A stretch of 64,000 bases of DNA from Pseudofrankia sp. DC12 (GTDB lineage: Bacteria > Actinomycetota > Actinomycetes > Frankiales > Frankiaceae). The DNA lies in the NCBI RefSeq assembly GCF_000966285.1, contig NZ_KQ031391.1, forward strand, positions 1,446,378 to 1,510,377, given 5' to 3'. A model generated the notes under the pieces. That model saw only the letters and a program-made list of their open reading frames with translations, searched no databases and had not been told where the DNA came from. This document shows, piece by piece, positions 43,921 through 52,912 of the stretch (position 1 is its first letter; every line of letters starts with the position of its first letter). The position numbers and the translations under genes were made by a program.

Positions 43921-44925
43921 GTGACCACTGTCGTGGAAGTCGCGACGGCAGCTCAGTCCCGGAGGCCGTCCGCGCGCTGGAACGCGCGGACGGCCCGCCG
44001 GGCCGCGGTCAAGGCCGTGACGGCGGTCGGAGTGCTGGTGGCGGCGGCCTCGGTCACCTTCTTCGCCCAACTGCTGGTGCCGGGCGACCGCGCCACCGCG
44101 ATCCTCAACCAGCGGAACGGGCGGGCCCAGCGCTGGACGCCGGCCGAACTCGCGCCGATCAACCACAAGCTGGGCTTCGACAAGCCCCTGATCGTCCAGT
44201 ATCTGCGCTACGTCGGCGGGCTGCTGCACGGTGATCTCGGAACGTCCTACACCCAGTACAGGCCGGTAACCCAGGTCATCAGCGCCGAGCTGATGCCCAG
44301 CGTGGTGCTGACCGCCGCCGCGCTGGTCGTGGCGTGGGCGCTCGCCCTCGGGGTCACGCTGCTCACCGTCAAGCGAGGCCGGTTCGTGACGGCGCTCGGC
44401 TCGACCTGGGAGGCCTTCACGGCGAGCCTGCCGCCGTACTGGGTCGGCGTCGTCCTGCTGGTCGTGTTCGCCGCGAAGCTGCGGATCTTCCCGGTGATCG
44501 GCGGGACGAGCGTGCGGGGAACCATCCTCCCGGTGGTGACGCTGGCCATCCCGCTGGCGGGCTTCCTCGGCCAGGTGACCCGCGACGAGTTCGAGAAGGT
44601 GCTCGACCAGCCGTTCATCACCACCGCCAGGACCCGCGGCATGACCGACGCGGGCGTGCGGCTCAAGCACGCGCTGCGGCACTCGGTCATCCCGGGCATC
44701 ACGCTGTCAGGGTGGGCGCTCGGCGCACTGCTGTCCGGCGCCGTGATCACGGAGAGCGTCTACGGCCGCCCCGGCATCGGCCAGGTCCTCGTCGCCGCCG
44801 TCAACAGCCGGGACGTGCCCGTCGTCTCCGGGGTCGTCCTCGTGGTCGCCGCCGTCTACATCCTGGCCAACCTGTTGGTGGACCTGGCCTACGGCCTGGT
44901 CGACCCGCGGCTGGTGGCGTCATGA
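43921..44925 (+). CDS. ABC transporter permease, DppB type
   Basis: A 334-residue inner-membrane permease with about six helices, for example TAVGVLVAAASVTFFAQLL-like at the start, VVLTAAALVVAWALALGVTL, and VVSGVVLVVAAVYILANLLV. It has the large loop after helix 1 typical of DppB/OppB (LNQRNGRAQRWTPAE, LGFDKPLIVQYLRYVGGLLH). The EAA loop is TTARTRGMTDAGVRLKHAL. GTG start at 43921, eight bases after the lipoprotein stop. Pairs with the next permease. Confidence 0.88.
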   Translation: MTTVVEVATAAQSRRPSARWNARTARRAAVKAVTAVGVLVAAASVTFFAQLLVPGDRATAILNQRNGRAQRWTPAELAPINHKLGFDKPLIVQYLRYVGGLLHGDLGTSYTQYRPVTQVISAELMPSVVLTAAALVVAWALALGVTLLTVKRGRFVTALGSTWEAFTASLPPYWVGVVLLVVFAAKLRIFPVIGGTSVRGTILPVVTLAIPLAGFLGQVTRDEFEKVLDQPFITTARTRGMTDAGVRLKHALRHSVIPGITLSGWALGALLSGAVITESVYGRPGIGQVLVAAVNSRDVPVVSGVVLVVAAVYILANLLVDLAYGLVDPRLVAS

Positions 44926-45785
44926 CGACCCTCACGGCACCTCCGGTGAGCGTCCTCGCCCGGCTGGGCAAGGTGAGGCTCGGTGCCCGCCCCGGCACCC
45001 TCGTGGCGTCGCTCATCCTGCTGTTCGCGCTGATCGCGGTCGTCGCGCCCGGGCTGCTCACCCACGGCAGCCCGACCGCCATCGACCTGCGTCACCCGCT
45101 GGGCGCGCCGTCCTGGCATCACCCGTTCGGCACCGACGACTCGGGGCGCGACCTCTACACCCGAGTCGTCTACGGCGCGCGCGAGTCGTTCGGGATCGGC
45201 CTGGGCGCGACGGGGCTGGCGATGGCGGCCGCCGTCCTGCTCGGCTTCGCCGCCGGGCTCGCCGGCGGTGCGGTCGACGTCGTCATCAGCCGGGTCCTGG
45301 AGGTCGCGTTCGCCTTCCCGGTCCTGCTGCTCGCGCTGCTGCTGATCTCGATCTTCGGGCCGTCGCTGACGACGGAACTCGTCGCGGTCGGGATCGGCTC
45401 GGCGCCCGGCTACGCCCGCATGGTGCGCGGCCAGGTCCGAAGCGTCCGCCAGGCCGGCTACGTCGAGGCCGCCGGCGCGCTGGGGCACAGCCGCTGGGCG
45501 GTCATCCGCCAGCACCTGTTCCCGAACGCCATGCGGCCACTCGTCGCCGTGCTCACCCTCGGGATCGGGCAGTCCATCGTCTGGGCGTCAGGGCTCGCCT
45601 TCCTCGGGCTGGGCGTCGCGCCGCCAAGCCCGGAGTGGGGCGCGTTGCTGGACGCCGGCCGCCTCTACATCACCACCTCGTGGTGGTTGGAAGTCCTGCC
45701 CGGTCTGGTGATCGTCCTTGTGACGCTCGCGGTGACCTCCCTGGGCCGGACGCTGCAGCGCCGACTGGAAGGGGCCGCGCGGTGA
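44922..45785 (+). CDS. ABC transporter permease, DppC type
   Basis: A 287-residue permease. It has the DppC hallmarks HPFGTDDSGRDLYTRVVYGA after helix 1 and the EAA loop YVEAAGALGHSRWAVIRQHL. Further helices are seen in FAFPVLLLALLLISIFG and WLEVLPGLVIVLVTLAVTSL. The ATG overlaps the previous stop (ATGA) and its own stop overlaps the ATPase start (GTGA), so the subunits are translated together. Confidence 0.88.
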   Translation: MTTLTAPPVSVLARLGKVRLGARPGTLVASLILLFALIAVVAPGLLTHGSPTAIDLRHPLGAPSWHHPFGTDDSGRDLYTRVVYGARESFGIGLGATGLAMAAAVLLGFAAGLAGGAVDVVISRVLEVAFAFPVLLLALLLISIFGPSLTTELVAVGIGSAPGYARMVRGQVRSVRQAGYVEAAGALGHSRWAVIRQHLFPNAMRPLVAVLTLGIGQSIVWASGLAFLGLGVAPPSPEWGALLDAGRLYITTSWWLEVLPGLVIVLVTLAVTSLGRTLQRRLEGAAR

Positions 45786-47557
45786 CGACGGTTACATCAG
45801 CCGAGCAGGTCGCCGTGGCTGCCGAACAGCGGCAAGCCCTCCTGACCGTGGACAACCTGCGGGTCTCCTTCGGTGACGCCGAGGTCGTCAAGGGCATCTC
45901 GTTCGTCGCCCGGCCGGGCCGCTGCCTGGCCATCGTCGGCGAGTCCGGGTCCGGCAAGAGCGTCACGGCCCGCACCCTGGTCGGTCTCCCCGGCCCGCAG
46001 GCCCGGGTGGCGGCCGACCGGATCGAGCTGGCGGGCACCGACCTGACCCGGCAGTCAGAACGCTCCTGGCGCGCGATCCGCGGCCGCGACATCGGGTTCG
46101 TGCTCCAGGACGCGCTCGTGTCGCTCGACCAGCTGCGTCGCGTCGGTCACGAGGTGGCCGAGCCGCTGCGGCTGCACGGCTGGGGCGACCGCCGCCGGCG
46201 GGCACGGCGAGCCGTCGAGCTGCTCGGCGCGGTGGGCGTCCCGGAGCCGGAGGTCCGGGCGCGGCAGCGGCCGTACGAGCTTTCCGGCGGCCTGCGGCAG
46301 CGCGCCCTGATCGCCTCGGCGATCGCGCTGGATCCGAAGCTCGTCATCGCGGACGAGCCGACCACGGCCCTCGACGTGACGGTGCAGGCACAGGTCCTCG
46401 ACCTGTTGGCCGCGTCGAAGGAACGTGGCACATCGATCATCCTGATCAGCCACGACCTGTCCGTCGTGGCCCGCCTGGCGGACGAGGTGGCCGTCATGCG
46501 CGCCGGCGAGATCGTCGAGCACGGGCCCGCGCACCAGGTCCTGCATGAACCGAAGCACGAGTACACGAAGGCTCTGCTGGACGCGATCCCGTCGGAGCAC
46601 ACCCGGGGGACCCGGCTGGTCCGGCCACCGGGCTCCCCACAGGCCGCGCGGACCGCCGGCCAGGCGGATCGCCAACCGAACGGGCCGCCGACCCAGCGGA
46701 CCGGATTCGCCGAGCCGGCCGGGACCCCGGCGCGGCCGGCCGTCGTGCCGCGAGCCCGCCAGCCGGTCGGCTCCGGCCGCCCGGTGCTGGCGGCGCGCGG
46801 ACTGACGAAGGTGTACCGGGGTCCCGACAGGATCGAGCGGACCGTGGTCGACGACGTGTCCTTCACGCTGTTGGGCGGCGAGACGCTCGGCATCGTCGGC
46901 GAGTCCGGGTCGGGCAAGACGACGACGGCCCGGATCGCGCTCGCGCTGCTCGCGCCGACCTCCGGCGAGGTCCTCCTGCACGGCGAGGCCTGGACGGCCG
47001 CGTCGGCCGCCGCGCGGCGTCCGCTGCGCAAGGACATCGGCGTGATCTACCAGGACCCGCTGAGCTCCTTCGACCCGCGCTGGCCGGTGGGACGCCTGCT
47101 CGTCGACGCGCTGCGCACCGGCAGGCGGCCACCGTCGTCCAAGGCCGAGGCCCGGGGCCGCGCCGTCCGCCTGCTCAACCAGGTGGGCCTGGGTGAGCAG
47201 CATCTCGGCGCGGCGCCACTGCGGCTGTCTGGCGGGCAGCGGCAGCGGGTCGCGATCGCCCGCGCGCTGGCTCCCGAGCCCAGCCTCCTCGTGTGCGACG
47301 AGCCGGTCTCGGCGCTCGACGTGTCCGTGCAGGCCCAGGTGCTGGACCTGCTCACCGACCTGCAGGACGAGCTCGGGGTCAGCTACCTGTTCATCTCCCA
47401 CGACCTGGGCGTGATCCACCACGTCTCGGACCGGATCCTGGTGATGAAGGGTGGCCGCGTCGTTGAGCAGGGACCGGCCGGTGACGTCTTCGACAACCCC
47501 CAGGACCCTTACACCCAGCGGCTGCTGACCGCGCTGCCCCGCCTGGCGCAGGCATGA
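45782..47557 (+). CDS. Fused double ABC ATPase (DppD-DppF type)
   Basis: A 591-residue protein with two nucleotide-binding domains in one chain. Domain 1: Walker A GESGSGKSVT (about residue 59), signature LSGGLRQRALIASAIA, Walker B LVIADEPTTALD. Domain 2: Walker A GESGSGKTTT (about residue 377), signature LSGGQRQRVAIARALA, Walker B LLVCDEPVSALD. A Pro/Ala/Arg-rich linker of about 75 residues joins them. In most Dpp/Opp systems these are separate proteins. GTG start overlapping the permease stop. It would power both permeases. Confidence 0.88.
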   Translation: MTTVTSAEQVAVAAEQRQALLTVDNLRVSFGDAEVVKGISFVARPGRCLAIVGESGSGKSVTARTLVGLPGPQARVAADRIELAGTDLTRQSERSWRAIRGRDIGFVLQDALVSLDQLRRVGHEVAEPLRLHGWGDRRRRARRAVELLGAVGVPEPEVRARQRPYELSGGLRQRALIASAIALDPKLVIADEPTTALDVTVQAQVLDLLAASKERGTSIILISHDLSVVARLADEVAVMRAGEIVEHGPAHQVLHEPKHEYTKALLDAIPSEHTRGTRLVRPPGSPQAARTAGQADRQPNGPPTQRTGFAEPAGTPARPAVVPRARQPVGSGRPVLAARGLTKVYRGPDRIERTVVDDVSFTLLGGETLGIVGESGSGKTTTARIALALLAPTSGEVLLHGEAWTAASAAARRPLRKDIGVIYQDPLSSFDPRWPVGRLLVDALRTGRRPPSSKAEARGRAVRLLNQVGLGEQHLGAAPLRLSGGQRQRVAIARALAPEPSLLVCDEPVSALDVSVQAQVLDLLTDLQDELGVSYLFISHDLGVIHHVSDRILVMKGGRVVEQGPAGDVFDNPQDPYTQRLLTALPRLAQA

Positions 47558-47736
47558 CCGGCGGCGTCGACGGCGCCGGCGGCTGGGACAGCTTCGGCCA
47601 GCGGCTCACGGGCAGCGGGACCACGGTCGTCGAGGGCGTGGAGATCCCGCGCCGGCGGCTCCCTCCTGCACGCCACCAGCCCCAGCGCCGCGTACCCGCG
47701 CGGACGGGAGCCCACCGGAAGAAGGGCACGCTATGA
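47554..47736 (+). pseudogene. Relic of an SfnB/acyl-CoA-dehydrogenase-like gene, 60 codons
   Basis: The ATG overlaps the ATPase stop and the TGA overlaps the next start, so the frame is coupled on both sides. Its text, GWDSFGQRLTGSGTTVVEGV then EIP, matches the middle domain of SfnB-type flavoproteins (compare DWDGLGQRTTASGSVVLSDA in the next gene) but nothing before or after that domain remains. It appears to be a deletion remnant of a second SfnB-like gene. It could still be translated as a short peptide. Confidence 0.6.
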
Positions 47737-48938
47737 GCCAGCTCGTGCAGACCCCGCCGGTACCGGTTCTCTCGGACCGGGCGGCGCTCGCCGTCGCGGA
47801 CGAGCTCGCGCGCGACTTCGCCGCCGGCGCGGTCCGTCGCGACGCCGAGCGGATTCTCCCGGTCGCGGAGCTCGACAGGCTCAGCGCCTCGGGACTGCTG
47901 GCGATCACGGTTCCAGCCGCGCACGGGGGCGCCGAGGTCTCGGTCCCCACCGTCGCGGAGGTGTTCCGGCTGCTGTCGGCGGCCGACCCGAACATCGGCC
48001 AGATCCCGCAGAGCCACTTCGTCTACGTCAACCAGCTTCGTCACCAGGGCAGGACCGACCAGCAGGCGCGGCTGTTCGCCGAGGTGCTCGCCGGCAGGCG
48101 GTTCGGCAACGCCCAGTCGGAGGCGGGGACCCGGCACGCCCGCGAGTTCCGGACGACGCTGCATCCCGGCGGGGACGGGCGGTGGCTGCTGCGTGGACGC
48201 AAGTTCTACGCGACCGGGGCGCTGCTGGCCGACTGGATCCCCGTCGTGGCCCACCTGGGTGTCGACGGCCCGCTGCACGTCGCGTGGGTGGCCCGGGAGG
48301 CGCCCGGTGTCGAGGTCATCGACGACTGGGACGGGCTCGGCCAGCGGACCACGGCGAGCGGCAGCGTCGTCCTGTCCGACGCGGCGGTGACCGACGACTG
48401 GATCACGCCCTACTCGGCGACCTTCGAGGGGCCGCAGACCTATGGCGCGTTCGCCCAGCTCCTGCACGCGGCGATCGACGCCGGCATCGCCCGGGCGGCC
48501 GTCACCGAGGCCGCCGTGTTCGTGCGCACCAAGAGCAGGCCGCACCCTGACGCGGGTGTCGAGCGGGCCGCCGACGACCCACTGGTCGTGCGGGCCTTCG
48601 GCGAGGTCGAGCTCGCCGTCCGCGCGGCCGAGGCGCTGCTGGAGGCCGCGGCCCGAAGCATCGAGGCCGCGGACGCGAACCTGACCGCGGGCACGGCCGC
48701 GGCGGCCAGCCTGGCGGTCGCGGCCGCCCGCGCCGCGACGGCCCGCGCCGCGCTGGAGGCGAGCAATCGCCTGTTCGAGGTCGCGGGCACCCGCTCGGCC
48801 GCCGCCGGCCTCGGGCTCGACCGGCACTGGCGCAACGCGCGCACCCATACCCTGCACGACGCCGCCGCGTGGAAGGTCCAGCATCTCGGCCGTTGGGCCA
48901 TCGACGGGACCACACCACCGAACCACGGGCAGCTGTGA
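47733..48938 (+). CDS. sfnB: SfnB-type sulfur-acquisition flavin oxidoreductase
   Basis: A 401-residue acyl-CoA-dehydrogenase-fold protein. The N-terminal helical domain has LSASGLLAITVPAAHGGAEV and LLSAADPNIGQIPQSHFVYV. The beta domain has GNAQSEAGTRHAREF and LRGRKFYATGALLADWIPVV. The C-terminal helical domain has EASNRLFEVAGTRSAAAGLG and RHWRNARTHTLHDAAAWK. The acyl-CoA catalytic Glu region is absent, as in SfnB and DszC-like enzymes that use reduced flavin for sulfone or sulfide oxidation. ATG start coupled to the upstream relic. Confidence 0.8.
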   Translation: MSQLVQTPPVPVLSDRAALAVADELARDFAAGAVRRDAERILPVAELDRLSASGLLAITVPAAHGGAEVSVPTVAEVFRLLSAADPNIGQIPQSHFVYVNQLRHQGRTDQQARLFAEVLAGRRFGNAQSEAGTRHAREFRTTLHPGGDGRWLLRGRKFYATGALLADWIPVVAHLGVDGPLHVAWVAREAPGVEVIDDWDGLGQRTTASGSVVLSDAAVTDDWITPYSATFEGPQTYGAFAQLLHAAIDAGIARAAVTEAAVFVRTKSRPHPDAGVERAADDPLVVRAFGEVELAVRAAEALLEAAARSIEAADANLTAGTAAAASLAVAAARAATARAALEASNRLFEVAGTRSAAAGLGLDRHWRNARTHTLHDAAAWKVQHLGRWAIDGTTPPNHGQL

Positions 48939-48972
48939 CGGACAACGACGTCTCTCGGAACGAAGGTCGACG

Positions 48973-50118
48973 ATGAGCGAGCTGAACTTCCACTGGTTCC
49001 TTCCCACCAACGGCGGGGACGGCCGACACATCGTCGGTGGCGGGCACGGCACGGTCGTGGAGAGCGCCGGAGGGCGGCCAGCCTCGGTGCCCTACCTCGG
49101 CCAGGTCGCGCGCGCCGCCGAGCAGCTCGGCTTCGACGCGGCTCTCACCCCGGCCGGCGCCTGGTGCGAGGACGCCTGGATCACGACCGCGATGCTCAGC
49201 CAGGTCTCGGAGCGGCTGAAGTTCCTGGTGGCGTTCCGGCCTGGGCTGCTGGCACCGTTCCTGGCGGCGCAGATGGCGGGCTCGTTCCAGAACCTCTCCG
49301 GCGGGCGGCTGCTGCTCAACGTTGTCACCGGTGGCGAGAGCCATGAGCAGCGGATGTATGGCGACTTCCTCGACAAGGACGCCCGCTACGACCGGTGCGC
49401 CGAGTTCCTGGAGATCGTTCGCGGGCTGTGGACCGGGCTCCCGGTCAGCTACGCCGGCAAGCACTATGAGGTCGAGAACGCCTCGCTCACCCAGCTCCCC
49501 CACCCCGTGCCGCGGATCTACTTCGGTGGTTCCTCCCCGGCCGCGCTGCGGGTCGCCGCGCGCCACGTCGACGTGTACCTGACCTGGGGCGAACCGCCCG
49601 CGGCGGTGGCCGAGAAGGTCAGCCGGCTGCGCGAGCTGGCGGCGAGGGAAGGCCGTGACCTGACCTTTGGCATCCGGCTGCACAGCATCGCGCGCGACAC
49701 CGCCGAGGCGGCGTGGGCGGAAGCCGGCCGGCTGCTGGCCGGGACATCCGACGACCAGATCAGGCGGGTCCAGGACGGTCTTCGCAAAAGCGAGTCGGAG
49801 GGGCAGAAGCGCATGCTCGCCCTCAACGGCGGGACCAGGGACGACCTGGAGATCTATCCGAACCTGTGGGCCGGCGTCGGCCTGGTCCGTGGTGGCGCCG
49901 GAACAGCGCTCGTCGGCAGCTTCGAACAGGTCGCCGACCTGATCGAGCGGTACGCGGCTGCCGGGATCTCCGAGTTCGTGATGTCGGGCTACCCCCATCT
50001 CGAGGAGGCGTACTGGTTCGGGGAGGGTGTCCTGCCCGAGCTCAGCCGGCGCGGCCTGTGGCAGCACCCGGCGCCCGCCGGACCGACGGCCGCCGCCGTA
50101 CCGTTCGGAGCGTCCTGA
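48973..50118 (+). CDS. ssuD: SsuD-type alkanesulfonate monooxygenase
   Basis: A 381-residue luciferase-fold enzyme that uses FMNH2 and O2 to release sulfite from sulfonates. Family blocks: FHWFLPTNGGDGRHI, FDAALTPAGAWCEDAWITTA, LVAFRPGLLAPFLAAQMAGS, GGRLLLNVVTGGESHEQRMY, HEYEV-like KHYEVENASL, and IYFGGSSPAALRVAA. The C-terminus has FVMSGYPHLEEAYWFGEGVL. Length is normal. ATG at 48973 behind an AAGG-type site. Last main gene of the operon; its product would deliver sulfur for cysteine synthesis. Confidence 0.88.
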   Translation: MSELNFHWFLPTNGGDGRHIVGGGHGTVVESAGGRPASVPYLGQVARAAEQLGFDAALTPAGAWCEDAWITTAMLSQVSERLKFLVAFRPGLLAPFLAAQMAGSFQNLSGGRLLLNVVTGGESHEQRMYGDFLDKDARYDRCAEFLEIVRGLWTGLPVSYAGKHYEVENASLTQLPHPVPRIYFGGSSPAALRVAARHVDVYLTWGEPPAAVAEKVSRLRELAAREGRDLTFGIRLHSIARDTAEAAWAEAGRLLAGTSDDQIRRVQDGLRKSESEGQKRMLALNGGTRDDLEIYPNLWAGVGLVRGGAGTALVGSFEQVADLIERYAAAGISEFVMSGYPHLEEAYWFGEGVLPELSRRGLWQHPAPAGPTAAAVPFGAS

Positions 50119-50120
50119 CG

Positions 50121-50240
50121 ATGTCCATACCCGTGCGGCCCGCACCCCTCGACGCCGCCCGCCTGCGCCAACACGTCTTCGGCCGTCCGCCGTACCTCGT
50201 CGACGGTCAGGGCCAGCAGACCGGGATCCGGGCTCGCTGA
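50121..50240 (+). CDS. Small ORF after ssuD, 39 codons, uncertain
   Basis: The ATG lies two bases after the ssuD stop. The peptide MSIPVRPAPLDAARLRQHVF then GRPPYLVDGQGQQ has good codon use but I know no match. It may be a coupled small protein or the truncated start of a lost gene, since the following 230 bases have no gene. Confidence 0.3.
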   Translation: MSIPVRPAPLDAARLRQHVFGRPPYLVDGQGQQTGIRAR

Positions 50241-50478
50241 GCGGGGGTCGCCGAGGCGTCCCGACCAGAGGCAACGGTGCGCCGGCCGCACCAGCTGGCG
50301 CCCTCGGTCCCCGTCGGAATGGTCGGTGTCTGGACACTGCCCGGCCGGCTCAACGCGTCGGTAAGAGAGCGCTGTTCGGCGGCGAGGTCAGCGGTCGGCT
50401 GTGTGGCGAGGTGGTTGATCTCGGCGGCGCGCACGAGGTGGAACAGGTCGTTCCATTCCTGTTCAACTGGGCGGCGGC

Positions 50479-50813
50479 TCAGCTCTCGGCGGGGGGGATG
50501 TTGGGGTTGAGCCGGAAGCGGTTTTCCGGGTCGTAGGTGCGCTTGACCTGCCGAAGGCGTTCGACATTGCGCCCCCAGGCCCGTGCCCGGTCGGCGTCGT
50601 TCAGATCGGCGTCGCCGCCGAAGCTGAGGTAGGTGCCCGACGTGGCCCGCAAGGTGACGGCCTCGCTGTAGGTATCGCGCACCCAGCGGACGTTCGCGTC
50701 GTTGTCGGCTGGGTCCAGCCAGTTTCCGTCAATGCTCAGGATGTACCGTGCGCTGCGATCACCGAACGCGGTTTCGGCCGCCCCGACTCTCGACATGGCA
50801 CCACCCAGGAGAG
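50479..50813 (-). pseudogene. FAD-linked oxidase gene, 3' part (BBE domain)
   Basis: The frame after the IS reads LLGGAMSRVGAAETAFGDRS, then YILSIDGNWLDP and ends TYDPENRFRLNPNIPPAES. That is the C-terminal berberine-bridge-enzyme region ('kYDP.N.F...q.I'). It is the missing end of the gene at 52913-54024. Joined through one copy of the 10-base duplication the reading frame is continuous (1437 bases, 478 residues). Confidence 0.9.
50804..50813. repeat. Target-site duplication of IS copy 3, left
   Basis: CCCAGGAGAG immediately left of the IS end at 50814; the same ten bases follow the right end at 52913-52922. Confidence 0.92.
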
Positions 50814-52912
50814 CAATGCCAGTGAGCGGAGCTTGATCGCGTTTGCGGAGTGGTCTGGCTGGGTCTTGACCGGCGGTCACGGTGGGTGACGGTCGAGGGG
50901 TGGGGTGGCCGCGGGTGGCCGGGTGGTGTGACACGCCCGGCTGAACGGGGAACGTCCGGGTTGCGGCGATGTGGGCGGATCTCCGGGTAGAGATCGGGTG
51001 TCGAATCCATTTTCCCTGGCCCGGAGTCCGCTGTGTCTTTCTACTCTGTCGTGCCGTCGGTCGTGCTGCCTGGGGTGGCTGGCGGGCTTGCCGGTGCGGG
51101 GCTGGTCGCGTTGCGTGCCGGGGACGTGGCGGTGGGGCGGGCGCGGACGGCGGGGCGGCGCGGGGGTGGGCAGGCGCCGGTGGCGGAGCGGCGGTCGTTG
51201 CTGACGCTGGCGGACGGGGCGCGGCCGGTCGGGCAGGGCGATGACATCGTCATCTACCGGCCTGTGCTGCGCGGTGTCGCGAGGACGTATGACGACGGCC
51301 AGATCCGGGTGGTCGGCCGGGCGGCGGACTTCGTGCGTCTCGGGCTGCTGGAGGCCGAGATCGACCGGCTGCTCGGTCCTGACGCGATCAACAGGCTGGT
51401 CGGTGAGCTCGCCGCGGGGAACGACGCCCCGGCGGCCGGCCCGGCCCTGGCCGCCGACGAGGTGGCCGGTGGGCAGGAGGGGGATACGGCGCGGGTGTTG
51501 ACCCGGCCGGTGCTCGCGCGGGCGCTGATTCTGGGGATGGTCATGGCGGACACGTCGTGGGATGACGTGCTGGCGGCCCTGTTCGGTGAGCTGGCGGAGG
51601 TGCCGTTCACCGCGTGTGGTGCGGTCCCGGCGGGGTCGGGGTTCTCGAGGGCGCGGCGCGCCCTGCCCGGCGCGGTGCTCGACGAGCTGTGTGCCCGGCT
51701 GCTCGCCGCGGTGCGTGGCGAGTTGTCCGGCACCGACGGCGCGCAGGCGCTGACGGCGGGGAGCTTCCGCCTCGCCGGGTTCGACGGGACACTGGTCCGG
51801 CTGCCCGACACCGCGGACAACCGGGCGTTGTTCGGGGCGGGCACCGACCCGGCGCCGTACCCGCATGTGCGGCTCCTGCTCGACAACGATGCCGGGACGA
51901 AGGCGCCGCTCGCCTACGCCTACGGCCCGTCGAGCGGGGCGAAGGACGTCGGCGAGCAGGCCCTGCTCGAGCAGGTCGCCGAGGCGCCCGGGCTGCGCCG
52001 GCCTGACCTGCTGCATATCGGTGATCGCAACTTTCCCGGCGCCGACCGGCTGGAGCGCCTCGCCGCGGACGGGATGAAGCTGCTCGTGCGGCTGCCCGGC
52101 GGGATCACCGTGCGCCGGGTCGGGGACTGGCTGCCCGACGGGTCGTTCCTCGCTGACCTCGGTGCCGAGAAGGTCCTGGCCGGCTGGCGGGTCGTGGAGT
52201 ACGACGTGTTCGCGGGCGGGGTCCACACCGGTGAGACGTTCGCGGTGGCCACCAACGTCACCGACCCCGCCGCGCTGTCCGCCGCGCAGGCCGCCGACGC
52301 CTACCACGCCCGCTGGGGCGCCACGGAGACCCCGCTGCGCGAGCAGAAAGCGGCCCTCCACCGCTCCGGGCCGGGCAGCGGCCCGATGCTGCGCGCGACC
52401 GACCCGTTCGAGGCCGCCCAGGAGATCCCCGCCTGGATCCTCGCCACCAGCCTCATCCGGGCCCTACAGCGCACCGTCGCCGCCCAGGCCACCCCCGCGG
52501 CCCGTGGCGCCCACGCCGGCCAGCCCGTCCTCGTGCGCGCGCTGTCCTACAAGGCGGCCCGGCACGCGGCCCTCCGCCACCTCGGCTGCGCGACCGCGGG
52601 CCTCCCCGACGAGATCATCCAGACCCGGCAGCGGCAGGCCCTCCACACCCTCGGTCGCCGCCGCCACACCCTCGGCCGCGGCCGCACCCGCGACCGCGCC
52701 GCCAAGAGCGCCTCCGACTTCCCGACCGCCCGCCCCGGCATCACCACCCGCAAGGTCACCTACACGGTCCGGATCTGCGGGCCGATCCGCAACCAGACGC
52801 CCGCCACGCTCTCACTGATCACCAACGGTGATCACATCACCGACAGCGACCACATGCCGGAACAAGCCAAGGCCGCCTGACAGACGCGATCAAGCACCAG
52901 TCACTGGCATTG
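50814..52912 (+). mobile_element. IS4-type element, copy 3 (2099 bp)
   Basis: Same inverted ends and length as copy 1, with only a few base differences (for example one in the leader and GCC to CCG near codon 8). A perfect 10 bp target duplication shows a simple, fairly recent insertion into the FAD-linked oxidase gene. Confidence 0.92.
51033..52880 (+). CDS. IS4-type DDE transposase, 615 aa (copy 3)
   Basis: Full-length frame with all catalytic blocks: FDGTLVRLPDT, LLHIGDRNFPGADRL and YHARWGATETPLREQK. It differs from copy 1 by Ala to Pro in SVVPSVVLPG near the N-terminus. It is therefore one of two apparently functional transposase genes in the window and a possible source of transposase for the frameshifted copy 2. 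Confidence 0.88.
   Translation: MSFYSVVPSVVLPGVAGGLAGAGLVALRAGDVAVGRARTAGRRGGGQAPVAERRSLLTLADGARPVGQGDDIVIYRPVLRGVARTYDDGQIRVVGRAADFVRLGLLEAEIDRLLGPDAINRLVGELAAGNDAPAAGPALAADEVAGGQEGDTARVLTRPVLARALILGMVMADTSWDDVLAALFGELAEVPFTACGAVPAGSGFSRARRALPGAVLDELCARLLAAVRGELSGTDGAQALTAGSFRLAGFDGTLVRLPDTADNRALFGAGTDPAPYPHVRLLLDNDAGTKAPLAYAYGPSSGAKDVGEQALLEQVAEAPGLRRPDLLHIGDRNFPGADRLERLAADGMKLLVRLPGGITVRRVGDWLPDGSFLADLGAEKVLAGWRVVEYDVFAGGVHTGETFAVATNVTDPAALSAAQAADAYHARWGATETPLREQKAALHRSGPGSGPMLRATDPFEAAQEIPAWILATSLIRALQRTVAAQATPAARGAHAGQPVLVRALSYKAARHAALRHLGCATAGLPDEIIQTRQRQALHTLGRRRHTLGRGRTRDRAAKSASDFPTARPGITTRKVTYTVRICGPIRNQTPATLSLITNGDHITDSDHMPEQAKAA

Noticed and set aside
46055-47422. 455-codon minus-strand frame opposite the ABC ATPase
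   Set aside because: Antisense shadow; the plus strand has two complete ATPase domains.
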